Of a stretch of DNA of 64,000 bases, positions 26,392 to 34,356 are shown piece after piece. Each line of letters starts with the position of its first letter. Within the stretch, counting starts at the first letter, position 1. The translations under genes and the position numbers were made by a program. The DNA is taken from contig NZ_JAQQKV010000001.1 of NCBI RefSeq assembly GCF_028550435.1, forward strand, positions 1,736,001-1,800,000. Reading direction: 5' to 3'. The stretch is from Asticcacaulis machinosus (GTDB taxonomy: Bacteria > Pseudomonadota > Alphaproteobacteria > Caulobacterales > Caulobacteraceae). Below the pieces are notes generated by a model. The model was not told where the DNA came from. It worked only from the letters and a program-made list of their open reading frames with translations, and did no database searches.

Positions 26392-27132
26392 ATGGCGCAA
26401 GTACCCGCGTTTCAGACCTATCTCGAAGAGATTCATCGGGGCGAAAGCTTTGACGAAATATGGTCGCTGCTCAATCATTATCGGGCCGATCGGGGCTTCC
26501 TGAGCCTGACCTACATTCATTTTCCGCCTCTGGGCGCGCTGGATCAGGAAAGACCGCTGGTCGCCGCCGAAGGGTTCCCGGATGACTGGGTAGCGCATTA
26601 TGTTGCCAACGATTTTGCCGATATTGATCCGGTTCTGGAATTTGCCAAGACGGCCATCATACCTTTCTACTGGTCGAACATCCTGAACGCAGATTATCGC
26701 GATGCCGCCCAGTCCTTAGAGGTCAAACGTTTCATTACCGATTTTCTGGAATTCAATGTGGGCGAAGGGCTTGGGTTTCCGCTCTATGGCCCGATGGGGC
26801 GAAGGGCTCTGTGTTCAGTGGGGCTACCCATGTTAAAAATGGACGTTGCCCCGGCCCTGCGGCAGGAACTGCAAATTCTGTTTCAGGCCGCACATTTGCG
26901 ATACTGCGACCTGATCCAGCAAAATCAATCACGTCAGGCCGACCTGTCACCGCGTGAGGTCGAAATCCTGAGTTGGGTTGCGCGCGGCAAATCCAACAGC
27001 GTGATTGCCAATATTCTGGATGTGTCCGCCCATACGGTCGACACCCACATGCGACGCATCTACGCCAAGCTGAATGTCACCGACCGGGTTGCGGCGGCTA
27101 TTTACGGCGTCGGCGCCGGCATACTCAGATAG
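26392..27132 (+). CDS. LuxR-family quorum-sensing regulator (solo)
   Basis: A 246-residue regulator with an autoinducer-binding domain (about 15-165) and a GerE-type HTH (183-246; LSPREVEILSWVARGKSN). The residues that hold acyl-homoserine lactones in TraR-type proteins are kept: W66, Y70, D79-P80 and W94. So it probably binds an acyl-homoserine lactone or a close analogue. No luxI synthase is in the window, which makes it a LuxR solo as far as can be seen. Its 3' end overlaps alkB by 8 bp, convergently. Confidence 0.85.
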   Translation: MAQVPAFQTYLEEIHRGESFDEIWSLLNHYRADRGFLSLTYIHFPPLGALDQERPLVAAEGFPDDWVAHYVANDFADIDPVLEFAKTAIIPFYWSNILNADYRDAAQSLEVKRFITDFLEFNVGEGLGFPLYGPMGRRALCSVGLPMLKMDVAPALRQELQILFQAAHLRYCDLIQQNQSRQADLSPREVEILSWVARGKSNSVIANILDVSAHTVDTHMRRIYAKLNVTDRVAAAIYGVGAGILR

Positions 27133-27769
27133 GCGCGACTCGCCTGAACGTCAGGTTCAAACGCCTTTGTCCGACGCCGGGAAAATCCCCGGCTTTTAGG
27201 GGCGCAATGCCGTGAAAATATAGCCGCGACCGCCCTCCGAAGACAAACACATCGCCGTGCCTTAAGATGATCTTGCGCACGTTTGATGACCGTTCCGTCC
27301 CGCCCCATAGGAAGACCGCCTCAAGCCCCAGCGATACCGACACGATCGGCTGCGACTGATCCGGTTCATCGCGATCCTGATGCAGCGACATCTTAGCCCC
27401 CGGTTCATAGCGGTTGATCAGGCAGACATCAGGATCAAAGCCATTATAACCTGTGGCCTGCGCAGCGCGTACGGCCAATGCGTGAAAGGTTGGCGGCATG
27501 GCGGGCCAGAACTTGCCGGTCGCAGGATCACTGGCTTCATAGCGATATCCACGCCGGTCTGATACCCAGCCCTGCGCGCCGCAATTGGTCATGGCCGCCG
27601 ACATGGCCTTGCCGCCCGGTGTCATCAGATGACGAAAAGGGGCCACCTCAGCCAGAACATCAATCGCCTCCACCAGATCGGTCGCTTGCGCCTGTGCAAA
27701 GGCCCGTAATAAAACGGCGCCATCGCCCATGCTCTCCGGGCGACCATCCTCAAATAAATCAAACGTCAT
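27125..27769 (-). CDS. alkB: alkylated DNA repair dioxygenase AlkB
   Basis: A 214-residue Fe(II)/2-oxoglutarate dioxygenase. H130-x-D132 and H186 bind iron, and R203-L-N-L-T-F-R209 is the RxNxTxR 2-oxoglutarate motif. CLINRYEPGAKMSLHQDRDE is typical of bacterial AlkB. It removes methyl groups from 1-methyladenine and 3-methylcytosine. It is the third gene of ogt-oxygenase-alkB and overlaps the oxygenase gene by ATGA. Expected induction by alkylation follows from the operon, see the motif at 29059. Confidence 0.95.
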   Translation of the reverse strand: MTFDLFEDGRPESMGDGAVLLRAFAQAQATDLVEAIDVLAEVAPFRHLMTPGGKAMSAAMTNCGAQGWVSDRRGYRYEASDPATGKFWPAMPPTFHALAVRAAQATGYNGFDPDVCLINRYEPGAKMSLHQDRDEPDQSQPIVSVSLGLEAVFLWGGTERSSNVRKIILRHGDVFVFGGRSRLYFHGIAPLKAGDFPGVGQRRLNLTFRRVAPI

Positions 27770-28491
27770 GCCGCATCATGGAAAATGATGCCGGCGGAAA
27801 AGCGCTCACCGGTGCGAATTGGGCTTACCCCGTGACGCATGGTTACGCGGTAATTCCCGCGTACGCCCCTGACCGGACGGTGGTGAACGGCGATGACCGC
27901 CGCATCGCCCCGGTGAAGTGGCACGACCTCGGCCCGCGACTGCATTCGCGGTCGCTGCTCAGTCAGCACCAGTTCCCCACCGGTGAAATCCTCATTCGGT
28001 TCCGACAACAGCATAACTACCTGCAACGGAAAGACATGCTCCCCGTATAAGTCCTGATGCAGGCAATTGTAATCGCCCTCATGATAGCGCAAAAGCAGTG
28101 GCGTCGGCCGAACCTGCCCGGCCTCATGACAGCGCGCCAGAAAGTCATCGTGATGCAAAGGATAGCGCGTGGCGATATCCATATAGGCGTTCCAGCGGTT
28201 AGCGATCGGGGCCAAAATTTCATAGAGATCACGCCGCAGCGCCTGAATTAAGGGCGGCAGCGGATAGCTGAAATACTTATATTCGCCCCGCCCGAAACCA
28301 TGACGGGCCATGTGGATATGGTTTCTGAATTCCTGATCGTTCGGCCACAGAGCCTTCAACGCGGCACAGTCTTCGGCGCTGATCAGCCCCGGCAACAATC
28401 CCCACCCTTGCGCATCCAGTTCGCGCATCAGGCGCGGGGTGTCCGCGCATCTTGAGTCATCATGTACCGGCGAAAACAGCGTGTCCATCAC
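27766..28491 (-). CDS. 2OG-Fe(II) oxygenase, Oxygenase-NA (DUF2086) type
   Basis: A 241-residue dioxygenase distinct from AlkB. H145-x-D147 in NCLHQDLYGEH and the HHRPVRGVRGNYR segment (H203/H204, R211) supply the metal and 2-oxoglutarate ligands. GEYKYFSYPLP and LTEQRPRMQSRAE are hallmarks of the family annotated as acting on damaged DNA. It lies between ogt and alkB with ATGA overlaps on both sides, so it is almost surely part of the alkylation response. Its exact lesion is not established. Confidence 0.82.
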   Translation of the reverse strand: MMDTLFSPVHDDSRCADTPRLMRELDAQGWGLLPGLISAEDCAALKALWPNDQEFRNHIHMARHGFGRGEYKYFSYPLPPLIQALRRDLYEILAPIANRWNAYMDIATRYPLHHDDFLARCHEAGQVRPTPLLLRYHEGDYNCLHQDLYGEHVFPLQVVMLLSEPNEDFTGGELVLTEQRPRMQSRAEVVPLHRGDAAVIAVHHRPVRGVRGNYRVTMRHGVSPIRTGERFSAGIIFHDAA

Positions 28492-28994
28492 AGAACCGCC
28501 TCCCGTTGCAACAGTGCGGCTTTGCGCTCCACACCCCAGCGATACCCGGTCAGAGAGCCATTTTTGCCGACAATTCGATGACAGGGTACGATGACCGCGA
28601 CATGATTGGCTCCGCAGGCGGCGGCGACCGCGCGCACCGCCTTGGGTTTGCCGACACGCTGCGCCAATTCGCTATAGGTCAGGGTTTCGCCGGCCCGCAC
28701 AGTCATCAGCGCCTGCCACACGCTGCGCTGAAAGGCTGTGCCGCGCAGATCAAGCGCCCCACCCCAGGCCGTATCCGGCGCATCGATGAGTTGCACAACA
28801 GACGAAACCATTGCCGCTAAACCGTCTGCATCTTCTGTTAAGTCGGCCTTTGGAAACCGCGACTGAAGCTCGGCGCGTAAAGCGTCCTCATCGTCATCGA
28901 TCATCAGGCTGCACAGCCCGTCTTCGCTGCGGGCGACCAGCACCCACCCCAAAGACGATGGCCCGATGGCGTAATGGAGAACTTCGGTGAACAT
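28488..28994 (-). CDS. ogt: methylated-DNA-protein cysteine methyltransferase
   Basis: A 168-residue suicide repair protein. It accepts the methyl group of O6-methylguanine on C138 in the invariant PCHRI (137-141). R121 in AVRAVAAACGANH is the arginine finger and the HTH lies around residues 105-125. First gene of the alkylation-repair operon ogt-oxygenase-alkB. In E. coli this activity is the C-terminal half of Ada; here it is a separate protein. Start at 28994. Confidence 0.92.
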   Translation of the reverse strand: MFTEVLHYAIGPSSLGWVLVARSEDGLCSLMIDDDEDALRAELQSRFPKADLTEDADGLAAMVSSVVQLIDAPDTAWGGALDLRGTAFQRSVWQALMTVRAGETLTYSELAQRVGKPKAVRAVAAACGANHVAVIVPCHRIVGKNGSLTGYRWGVERKAALLQREAVL

Positions 28995-29058
28995 AACATA
29001 AACTCCGGTTTCAATTATAGCAGAGCCTGACTATGCAGAATAATTAATTCCATCACCG

Positions 29059-29073
29059 GCCATTTTCGGACAT
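29059..29073 (-). promoter_or_regulatory. candidate Ada operator of the ogt operon
   Basis: Read toward ogt the sequence is ATGTCCGAAAATGGC, ending 65 nt before the ogt start. The identical 15-mer stands in front of the divergent ada-alkA gene at 29387-29401, also pointing at its gene. Identity over 15 bases in a 440-bp gap is far beyond chance. Ada as the binder is inferred from the genes it serves. Confidence 0.7.
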
Positions 29074-29134
29074 TTAATCTGGACGTATACCCCCTTTACT
29101 AACTGGTCTGTTCCCTTCAGGAGGGTGTAGCCTT

Positions 29135-29290
29135 AAGAACTCCCCCTGCTTCAGGGGGAGCTTCTGTTTAAGCGACAGCTTAAACAGAAGAGGGGGTTAT
29201 ATGCCTCCGACTTCTGCCTCTAACCCGCCTTCATTTACCCACCTCCGGCCTAACGGCCTCCGCCTCCCCTCCAAGAGGGGAGGTTCTAAG
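29135..29290. repeat. composite palindromic repeat, copy 1 (module A minus, module B plus)
   Basis: Module A (29135-29199, minus orientation) has hairpin CTCCCCCT-GCTTC-AGGGGGAG, then stem CTTCTGTTTAAGC/GCTTAAACAGAAG, then AGGGGGTTA. Module B (29234-29290, plus) starts TTTACCCACC, holds the variable stem CCGGCC...GGCC, and ends with hairpin CCTCCCCT-CCAAG-AGGGGAGG-TTCT. Further A/B copies lie at 47096-47330 and 53681-53840. It lies between the two candidate Ada operators. Confidence 0.75.
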
Positions 29291-29386
29291 AAAACGAATC
29301 CATATTCGATAGCCTCGGTGCGCCGGGAGAGCGGTGGCGGCCGTGCCGTGGCGACCTGAAGAGGCAGCGGAAGGGGGCCTCTTTAC

Positions 29387-29401
29387 ATGTCCGAAAATGG
29401 C
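29387..29401 (+). promoter_or_regulatory. candidate Ada operator of ada-alkA
   Basis: ATGTCCGAAAATGGC, identical to the site at 29059-29073 in the opposite orientation, 34 nt before the ada-alkA start. TATGCT about 20 nt downstream could be the -10 element, so the motif sits at or just upstream of the -35, the usual place for an Ada-activated promoter. Confidence 0.7.
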
Positions 29402-29435
29402 GAGTCGATTCAACGGGACGTGTTATGCTGGCCTT

Positions 29436-30893
29436 ATGAACGATACATCAGACCTCTATTACAACGCCTCCCTTGCCCGTGACACCCGCTTTGACGGCGT
29501 ATTTTTCATGGGCGTGACTTCGACCGGGATCTACTGCCGTCCGATCTGTCCGGCCAAAAAACCAAGGCCTGATAACTGCCGCTTTTTCGACAGCGCCGAA
29601 GCGGCCGAAAAAGCTGCCTTTCGACCCTGCCTGCGTTGCCGGCCTGAACTGGCCCCCGGCCTTGCCCCTATTGATGATGCCGGACGTATCGCCAGCCTGA
29701 TCGCCCATCGTCTGGAAGAAGGTGTGATTGCCGGCGACAGCAGTTTGGAGGACATCGCTGACCAGTTCGCCCTAAGCGCCCGCCAGATCCGGCGTATTGT
29801 GCACAGCGAACTGGGCGTGTCCCCCATTGAACTGATCCAGACGCGCCGTCTACTGCTGGCCAAGCAATTGCTAACCGAAACCCGCCTGCCCGTGACCGAA
29901 ATCGCCTTTGCCAGCGGTTTTGCAAGCCTGCGCCGATTTAATGATGCCTTTCAGAAGCACTATAAACTGACACCCTCTGGTTTACGCAAAAATACGGACC
30001 AGCCCCCCGCCGATACGCTGGAGTTGCGCCTGAGCTACCGCCCGCCCTATGACTGGGACGGTATACTGGCGTTTTTGAAAGGCCGGATCATGACCGGCGT
30101 CGATGTCGTTGAGGGCGATACCTACGCCCGCACGGTTGAGATAGGCCCACATAAAGGCTGGATCAGGGTGCGGCATGCGCCCGAAAAATACGCCCTGATC
30201 GCCGAAATAGCCCCCGGTCTTTTGCCGGTCTTGCCCGCGCTTTTTGGGCGACTGAAAAACCTGTTCGACCTTCAGGCCCGGCCCGACATCATCAATGCCT
30301 GCCTGTCCGAGGATGCCCTATTGCGCCCGTGGGTGGAGCTTAATCCGGGCCAACGCGTGCCCGGCGCTTTTGACGGATTTGAGATGACCATGCGCGCCAT
30401 TCTGGGTCAGCAGGTCACGGTCAAGGCCGCCACCACCTTATCATGCCGCTTTGCCGATGCGTTTGGGGAGAGCGTGCAGACGCCCATTTCCGGCCTCACA
30501 CGCTTAAGCCCCAGACCGGAACAGATTGCCGCTGCAACTGTGGATGACATCGCGTCACTGGGCATCATAAGCCGGCGCGCCCAGTGCATGATCGCGGTGG
30601 CGGAGGCAGTGTGCGCGGGCACCTTAAGTCTTGAGGCCGGGATCAAACCCGATAAGGTTATCGCGCAACTGACGACCATTCCCGGTATCGGGCCGTGGAC
30701 CGCGCATTATATCGCCATGCGGGCATTGCGCTGGCCGGATGCGTTCCCAAAGGAAGACATTGCCGTGCTCAATAATCTCAGCCACGGCTTGCCCCAGCGC
30801 ATCACGCCGAAACAAGCTGAAGCCGCCTCCCAAAACTGGCGGCCGTGGCGCGCCTATGCCGTCATGCACATCTGGAACCGGCCAGCGGATTGA
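29436..30893 (+). CDS. Ada-AlkA fusion: methylphosphotriester sensor, AraC HTH, 3-methyladenine glycosylase
   Basis: A 485-residue protein. Residues 5-75 are the Ada zinc domain with C34, C38, C65 and C68; C34 is the expected methyl acceptor from DNA phosphotriesters. Residues 85-185 are two AraC-type HTH units. Residues 195-300 match AlkA_N. Residues 310-485 are the HhH-GPD glycosylase, with hairpin IPGIGPWTAHY (415-425) and catalytic D441. So one protein senses methylation, activates transcription and excises 3-methyladenine. I chose the ATG at 29436; a longer frame from 29334 crosses the operator. It faces the ogt operon. Confidence 0.92.
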   Translation: MNDTSDLYYNASLARDTRFDGVFFMGVTSTGIYCRPICPAKKPRPDNCRFFDSAEAAEKAAFRPCLRCRPELAPGLAPIDDAGRIASLIAHRLEEGVIAGDSSLEDIADQFALSARQIRRIVHSELGVSPIELIQTRRLLLAKQLLTETRLPVTEIAFASGFASLRRFNDAFQKHYKLTPSGLRKNTDQPPADTLELRLSYRPPYDWDGILAFLKGRIMTGVDVVEGDTYARTVEIGPHKGWIRVRHAPEKYALIAEIAPGLLPVLPALFGRLKNLFDLQARPDIINACLSEDALLRPWVELNPGQRVPGAFDGFEMTMRAILGQQVTVKAATTLSCRFADAFGESVQTPISGLTRLSPRPEQIAAATVDDIASLGIISRRAQCMIAVAEAVCAGTLSLEAGIKPDKVIAQLTTIPGIGPWTAHYIAMRALRWPDAFPKEDIAVLNNLSHGLPQRITPKQAEAASQNWRPWRAYAVMHIWNRPAD

Positions 30894-31005
30894 CACCACC
30901 CTTGCCAAGACCGCGTTAAGTCCGGTATCAGCATAAGCGCTTTCCAAAAAGTGTATGCGGTTTTTGGATCCAAAAGCGCGACAAAACATAAGCATGGAGG
31001 TGAGG

Positions 31006-31698
31006 ATGAGACGTCATTTTCTAATGGGTACGCTGGCTCTGGCCGCCACTCACCTGACCGCCTGTTTTCAGCCGCCGCAAGCCGCGAAAAAACCGGAACC
31101 TAAAAAACCGGCAGTCATGCCGACACCCCCGCCTCCGCCCCCACCGCCGGTCTTGCCTGATATTACCACCGTGGCGCTTGAGACTTCAAAAGGCGAGATC
31201 GTCGTTGAGCTTTATGGCAAGAAAGCCCCGATCACGGTTGCTAATTTCCTGCGTTATGTCGATACAGGTAAGTTCGAGGGCGCCAATTTCTGGCGGGCCA
31301 TGAAGTCCTATAAGGGCGGCTTTGTGCAGGCTACCGCCAACGGCCACAAATTCGCACCCATTACTCATGAATCGACCAAGATGACCGGCCTCTCCCACAC
31401 TGACGGCACCATTTCTATGGCGCGTTATGATGTCGGTACGGCCTCCAACGGCTTTACGATCTCGGTCGGCGACATGACCTATATGGATGCGGGTCAGGAT
31501 GATCCGGATGGTTTCGCAGCCTTCGGTAAAGTCACCAAGGGCATGGATGTGGTCAAAAAAATCCTGAACGGCAAGATCACCAAGGAAAAATTCGAAAGCG
31601 GCTGGGACGGGCAAATGCTGGCCGAACCGGTCACCATCCTGTCGGCCAAACGCATAGACGGATCAAAACCACCGGCACCGGTGACGACGCCGGATTAA
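31006..31698 (+). CDS. cyclophilin-type peptidyl-prolyl isomerase lipoprotein
   Basis: A 230-residue exported cyclophilin. The signal ends in a lipobox (LTAC, cysteine at residue 20). A proline-rich linker with eight prolines in a row (about 42-53) precedes the isomerase domain. VALETSKGEIVVELYGKKAP, ITVANFLRYV and GTISMARY follow the family pattern, with R in FWRAM as the catalytic arginine. It would help fold envelope proteins. GGAGGTGAGG directly before the ATG at 31006 decides the start. It is convergent with the phosphoesterase gene, three bases away. Confidence 0.87.
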   Translation: MRRHFLMGTLALAATHLTACFQPPQAAKKPEPKKPAVMPTPPPPPPPPVLPDITTVALETSKGEIVVELYGKKAPITVANFLRYVDTGKFEGANFWRAMKSYKGGFVQATANGHKFAPITHESTKMTGLSHTDGTISMARYDVGTASNGFTISVGDMTYMDAGQDDPDGFAAFGKVTKGMDVVKKILNGKITKEKFESGWDGQMLAEPVTILSAKRIDGSKPPAPVTTPD

Positions 31699-31700
31699 AC

Positions 31701-32471
31701 CTATTTCGTGTGCGTCAGGGCCTCGAAGGTTGTGAATGCGCCCTTATCGTACCTGAGCATATCAATACGCACGCTGGTGGGGGCGAAATTAAGGATATTA
31801 AATCCGTGCGGCTGTCTGCGGATGCGGTGCGACATGCCGGTCGAGGCATTGAGAAACAGGGTCGTATGCCCGGACGTAACGCGTGGTTCGATATAGGCAT
31901 GATGCTGATGCCCGGCCAGTACGACATCGACCTTAGCCTCATCGACCGCCTCTAAAAACCGCCGCACATTAAACAGGCTGACATCGAGCGGGAAATCCTT
32001 GGAATTCATGGCCGGATGATGAACCGCAACCACCCGCCACGGAGGGGTTGAGGCCGCAAAGGTGCGTTTGATATCACGACACTGGCCACGACTTATGGAG
32101 CCATTGGCCCAGTTCCAGTGGGGCAGGATCATGCGGGCCGAATTTATGCCCTTAACCTGCACCAACGCCGACTGAAACTGCGGGTTCAGTTCCTGAGCGA
32201 TGAAGCGCTTGTAGCGGCCAAACGGGCTGATGAAGCGCTCCAGGTCCATACCGGGCAGGTCGTGATTACCAGGTATGCACAGTAACGGACAGGTCAGCTT
32301 GGAAAAGAAGGCTTGCGCCTGTTCAAATTCATCAACGGTCGCCGACTGAGTGATATCGCCGCTGGCAATGATCAGATCAAGCTCGGCCCCGTTCAGATGC
32401 ACCAGCAAGGCATCGCGCACCTCATCTTCGTGGGCGCCGAAATGCAGGTCGGAAATGTGGGCTATCCTCAT
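31701..32471 (-). CDS. metallophosphoesterase (calcineurin-like)
   Basis: A 256-residue phosphoesterase. The metal ligands read D8-x-H10 (ISDLHFG), D39 (SGDIT), N69-H70 (PGNHD), then AVHHP and AGHQHH. No signal peptide is seen, so it is cytoplasmic. Related proteins hydrolyse cyclic nucleotides or phospholipid head groups. It overlaps the lipid kinase-like gene by ATGA at 32468-32471, and a lipid-linked substrate is a reasonable guess. Confidence 0.87.
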   Translation of the reverse strand: MRIAHISDLHFGAHEDEVRDALLVHLNGAELDLIIASGDITQSATVDEFEQAQAFFSKLTCPLLCIPGNHDLPGMDLERFISPFGRYKRFIAQELNPQFQSALVQVKGINSARMILPHWNWANGSISRGQCRDIKRTFAASTPPWRVVAVHHPAMNSKDFPLDVSLFNVRRFLEAVDEAKVDVVLAGHQHHAYIEPRVTSGHTTLFLNASTGMSHRIRRQPHGFNILNFAPTSVRIDMLRYDKGAFTTFEALTHTK

Positions 32472-33388
32472 ACCGCCTCCGCCGCTTTTGGCTGCGGAAC
32501 CAACATCTGGATATGATGTGGCTTAATCGTAAACACCAATGGCGTCATCAGTTCAGCCACCTCGCCGTCGATTGACACCAGTTCTTTTTTACGGTGGGTG
32601 TTAAGCGACATGCGCTTACCGACCTGTTCAGACATGTCGGGATCTTTCAGCCAGTTCCCGACCATCAGCCGCAGCAATAACCGTAAATGTGACCAGCGCG
32701 ATTTAGTGGTCGAGGCATAGATCGCCAGTTCCCCGCCCTGCAAGCTCTCGCGCTTAAAATTACTCTCAGTCCAGCTTGTGGTTTCGGCAAAGCGATTGTT
32801 CGAGATCACTACCGCTGCGGCCCGGAACTTTAGACGCGCCCCGTCGATCTGAAGCCTGATGCGCTGGCGCTTGTTCTTATCCAGATGATCAACCACAAAC
32901 AAAAACAGGCGCGGAATCAGCAGGAAATTATAGCGGGTGCGGTTTTCTTCGCGAAAGACCGACGCCTGCGGCATGGTGCCAATGCTGGCGCAGCACAGGA
33001 ATAGCTCACCATTGACGAAACCTGCATCAACATCCTGAATGTCATGGCCTTCGGCATAGGCCGTGAGTGCGGCCTGAAGCGAGTTGAGGTTAAGATCCTT
33101 GGCCATCAGGTTCATGGTGCCGAACGGCAAAACACCAAAGGCTTTTTTCTTGCCCACTAAAGCCGCAGCCATTTCGCGGATGGTGCCATCACCCCCGCCG
33201 ATCAGCAACGGCGCATCTGATTTGGCAAATCGCATAAGGGTTTGCGCCATATCGTCGGGTTCGCAGAAACACAGCTCCGCAACCGCGATGCCGCTGGCCT
33301 CGATCGCGCTCTCAATGGCCGGCTGGCCCATATTCAGCACCGTGCCGGAACGGTTATTAATCAGTATATTAAAGCCCGTATCCGCCAT
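32468..33388 (-). CDS. diacylglycerol kinase-family lipid kinase
   Basis: A 306-residue member of the DAGK catalytic family (YegS/BmrU-like). GGGDGT (64-69) is the nucleotide-binding signature and PFGTMNLMAKDL (88-99) the second conserved block. The C-terminal half is the beta-sandwich of this family. It would phosphorylate a lipid such as diacylglycerol at the membrane. It is the first gene of a coupled pair with the metallophosphoesterase, which makes a kinase/phosphatase duo. Confidence 0.85.
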   Translation of the reverse strand: MADTGFNILINNRSGTVLNMGQPAIESAIEASGIAVAELCFCEPDDMAQTLMRFAKSDAPLLIGGGDGTIREMAAALVGKKKAFGVLPFGTMNLMAKDLNLNSLQAALTAYAEGHDIQDVDAGFVNGELFLCCASIGTMPQASVFREENRTRYNFLLIPRLFLFVVDHLDKNKRQRIRLQIDGARLKFRAAAVVISNNRFAETTSWTESNFKRESLQGGELAIYASTTKSRWSHLRLLLRLMVGNWLKDPDMSEQVGKRMSLNTHRKKELVSIDGEVAELMTPLVFTIKPHHIQMLVPQPKAAEAV

Positions 33389-33468
33389 GTCGCCTCTCAG
33401 ATCATTGACCTTGAGAATGGCATATCTATTTGTAAATATTCAATAATGCCTGTGACTTTAGAGGCAGT

Positions 33469-33897
33469 TCAGCCTCTGGGCATCAGCCGTAACAGGGCCA
33501 GCATTTCGCCCAGCACATCGAAATTGACCGGCTTGACGAGGTGCAGGTCAAAGCCCGCTTCAGCGGTTTTACGGCGCATAGCGTCATCGCCCCAGCCGGT
33601 TTGGGCAATAATTTTCACGCTGCGGGTCTCATGCGCCGCGCGTAAGGCCTGACAGACAGCAATGCCATCCATGCCAGGCATACCGATATCGAGCAAGATG
33701 ACTTCGGGTTTGAACTCACGCGCGATCTGGAGGGCGGTCGGGCCGTCATAGCAGGCCAGAACTTCATCGCCCCAGCCTTCGATTGCCCATTTCAGCGTCA
33801 TGGCCGACTGACGATTATCATCAACCACCAGAACCCGCAGCCCGTTCTCAGACAGACCTTCTGGCCATGCCGCATCATCCGCTACACTTACGTTCAT
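33469..33897 (-). CDS. single-domain response regulator (CheY-like)
   Basis: A 142-residue protein with a short N-terminal tail and one receiver. D26/D27 form the acidic pocket, D70 (LLDIGMPGMDG) is the phosphoacceptor, T100 and K122 (LVKPVNFD) complete the active site, so it looks fully competent, unlike the receiver at 25849. No output domain. AGGG before the ATG at 33897 favours this start over one 18 codons upstream. No kinase is adjacent. Its partner is not readable. Confidence 0.87.
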   Translation of the reverse strand: MNVSVADDAAWPEGLSENGLRVLVVDDNRQSAMTLKWAIEGWGDEVLACYDGPTALQIAREFKPEVILLDIGMPGMDGIAVCQALRAAHETRSVKIIAQTGWGDDAMRRKTAEAGFDLHLVKPVNFDVLGEMLALLRLMPRG

Positions 33898-34106
33898 CAC
33901 CCTAACCAAAGCCTTATCTGTCGCGACCCTGCCGTAGCGACACGAGATCACTTAGACGCCTGTCTATAAAAAATCAGTAGGGTAGCCCTGCTTTGGCCGA
34001 AATTTCGTCTTACGAGCATTTTTCTTCGCTGCTTATAAGTTTTAACGTCCCGGAAATGACGTTTTGATAAGCTGTGATAGCGTTCATTTAACCGTGGTTT
34101 AGCCTA

Positions 34107-34310
34107 ATGTCGTTTTTGTCTCGCCTCTATATGCCCAAGAAACTGATGATCGCCGCCTGGGTCATGATCGCGACCCTGTGTCTGGCCATGACGGCTCAGT
34201 ACATCTGGCATGTGGACACGATCCGCTACGTCATGACGGTGGTTTACTATCTATTGCTCGATTATGCCTGGGCCAATATCCGCCGTGAGTGGCAAAGACT
34301 CGAGGATTAG
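34107..34310 (+). CDS. small membrane protein, unknown
   Basis: A 67-residue protein with two hydrophobic segments (about 10-30 and 38-55) and basic ends, so probably an inner-membrane protein. The ribosome site is weak. The frame ends just before a strong terminator that belongs to the opposite strand. I do not recognise the family. The hydrophobic pattern and good codon use make it likelier real than chance, but it is a moderate call. Confidence 0.5.
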   Translation: MSFLSRLYMPKKLMIAAWVMIATLCLAMTAQYIWHVDTIRYVMTVVYYLLLDYAWANIRREWQRLED

Positions 34311-34318
34311 TTTCTCGC

Positions 34319-34345
34319 AAAAAAAACGAGCCGTTCTGGCTCGTT
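34319..34345 (-). terminator. rho-independent terminator of the EF-hand gene
   Basis: On the minus strand AACGAGCC-AGAAC-GGCTCGTT is followed by a run of eight or more T. It lies 12 nt after the stop of the EF-hand gene at 34357 and is a classical intrinsic terminator. Confidence 0.9.
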
Positions 34346-34356
34346 CTCGTAGCGGT

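Noticed and set aside
29099-29300. Repeat copy 1 as a CRISPR or integration site
   Set aside because: The units are palindromic modules without regular spacers, and there are no cas or integrase genes.
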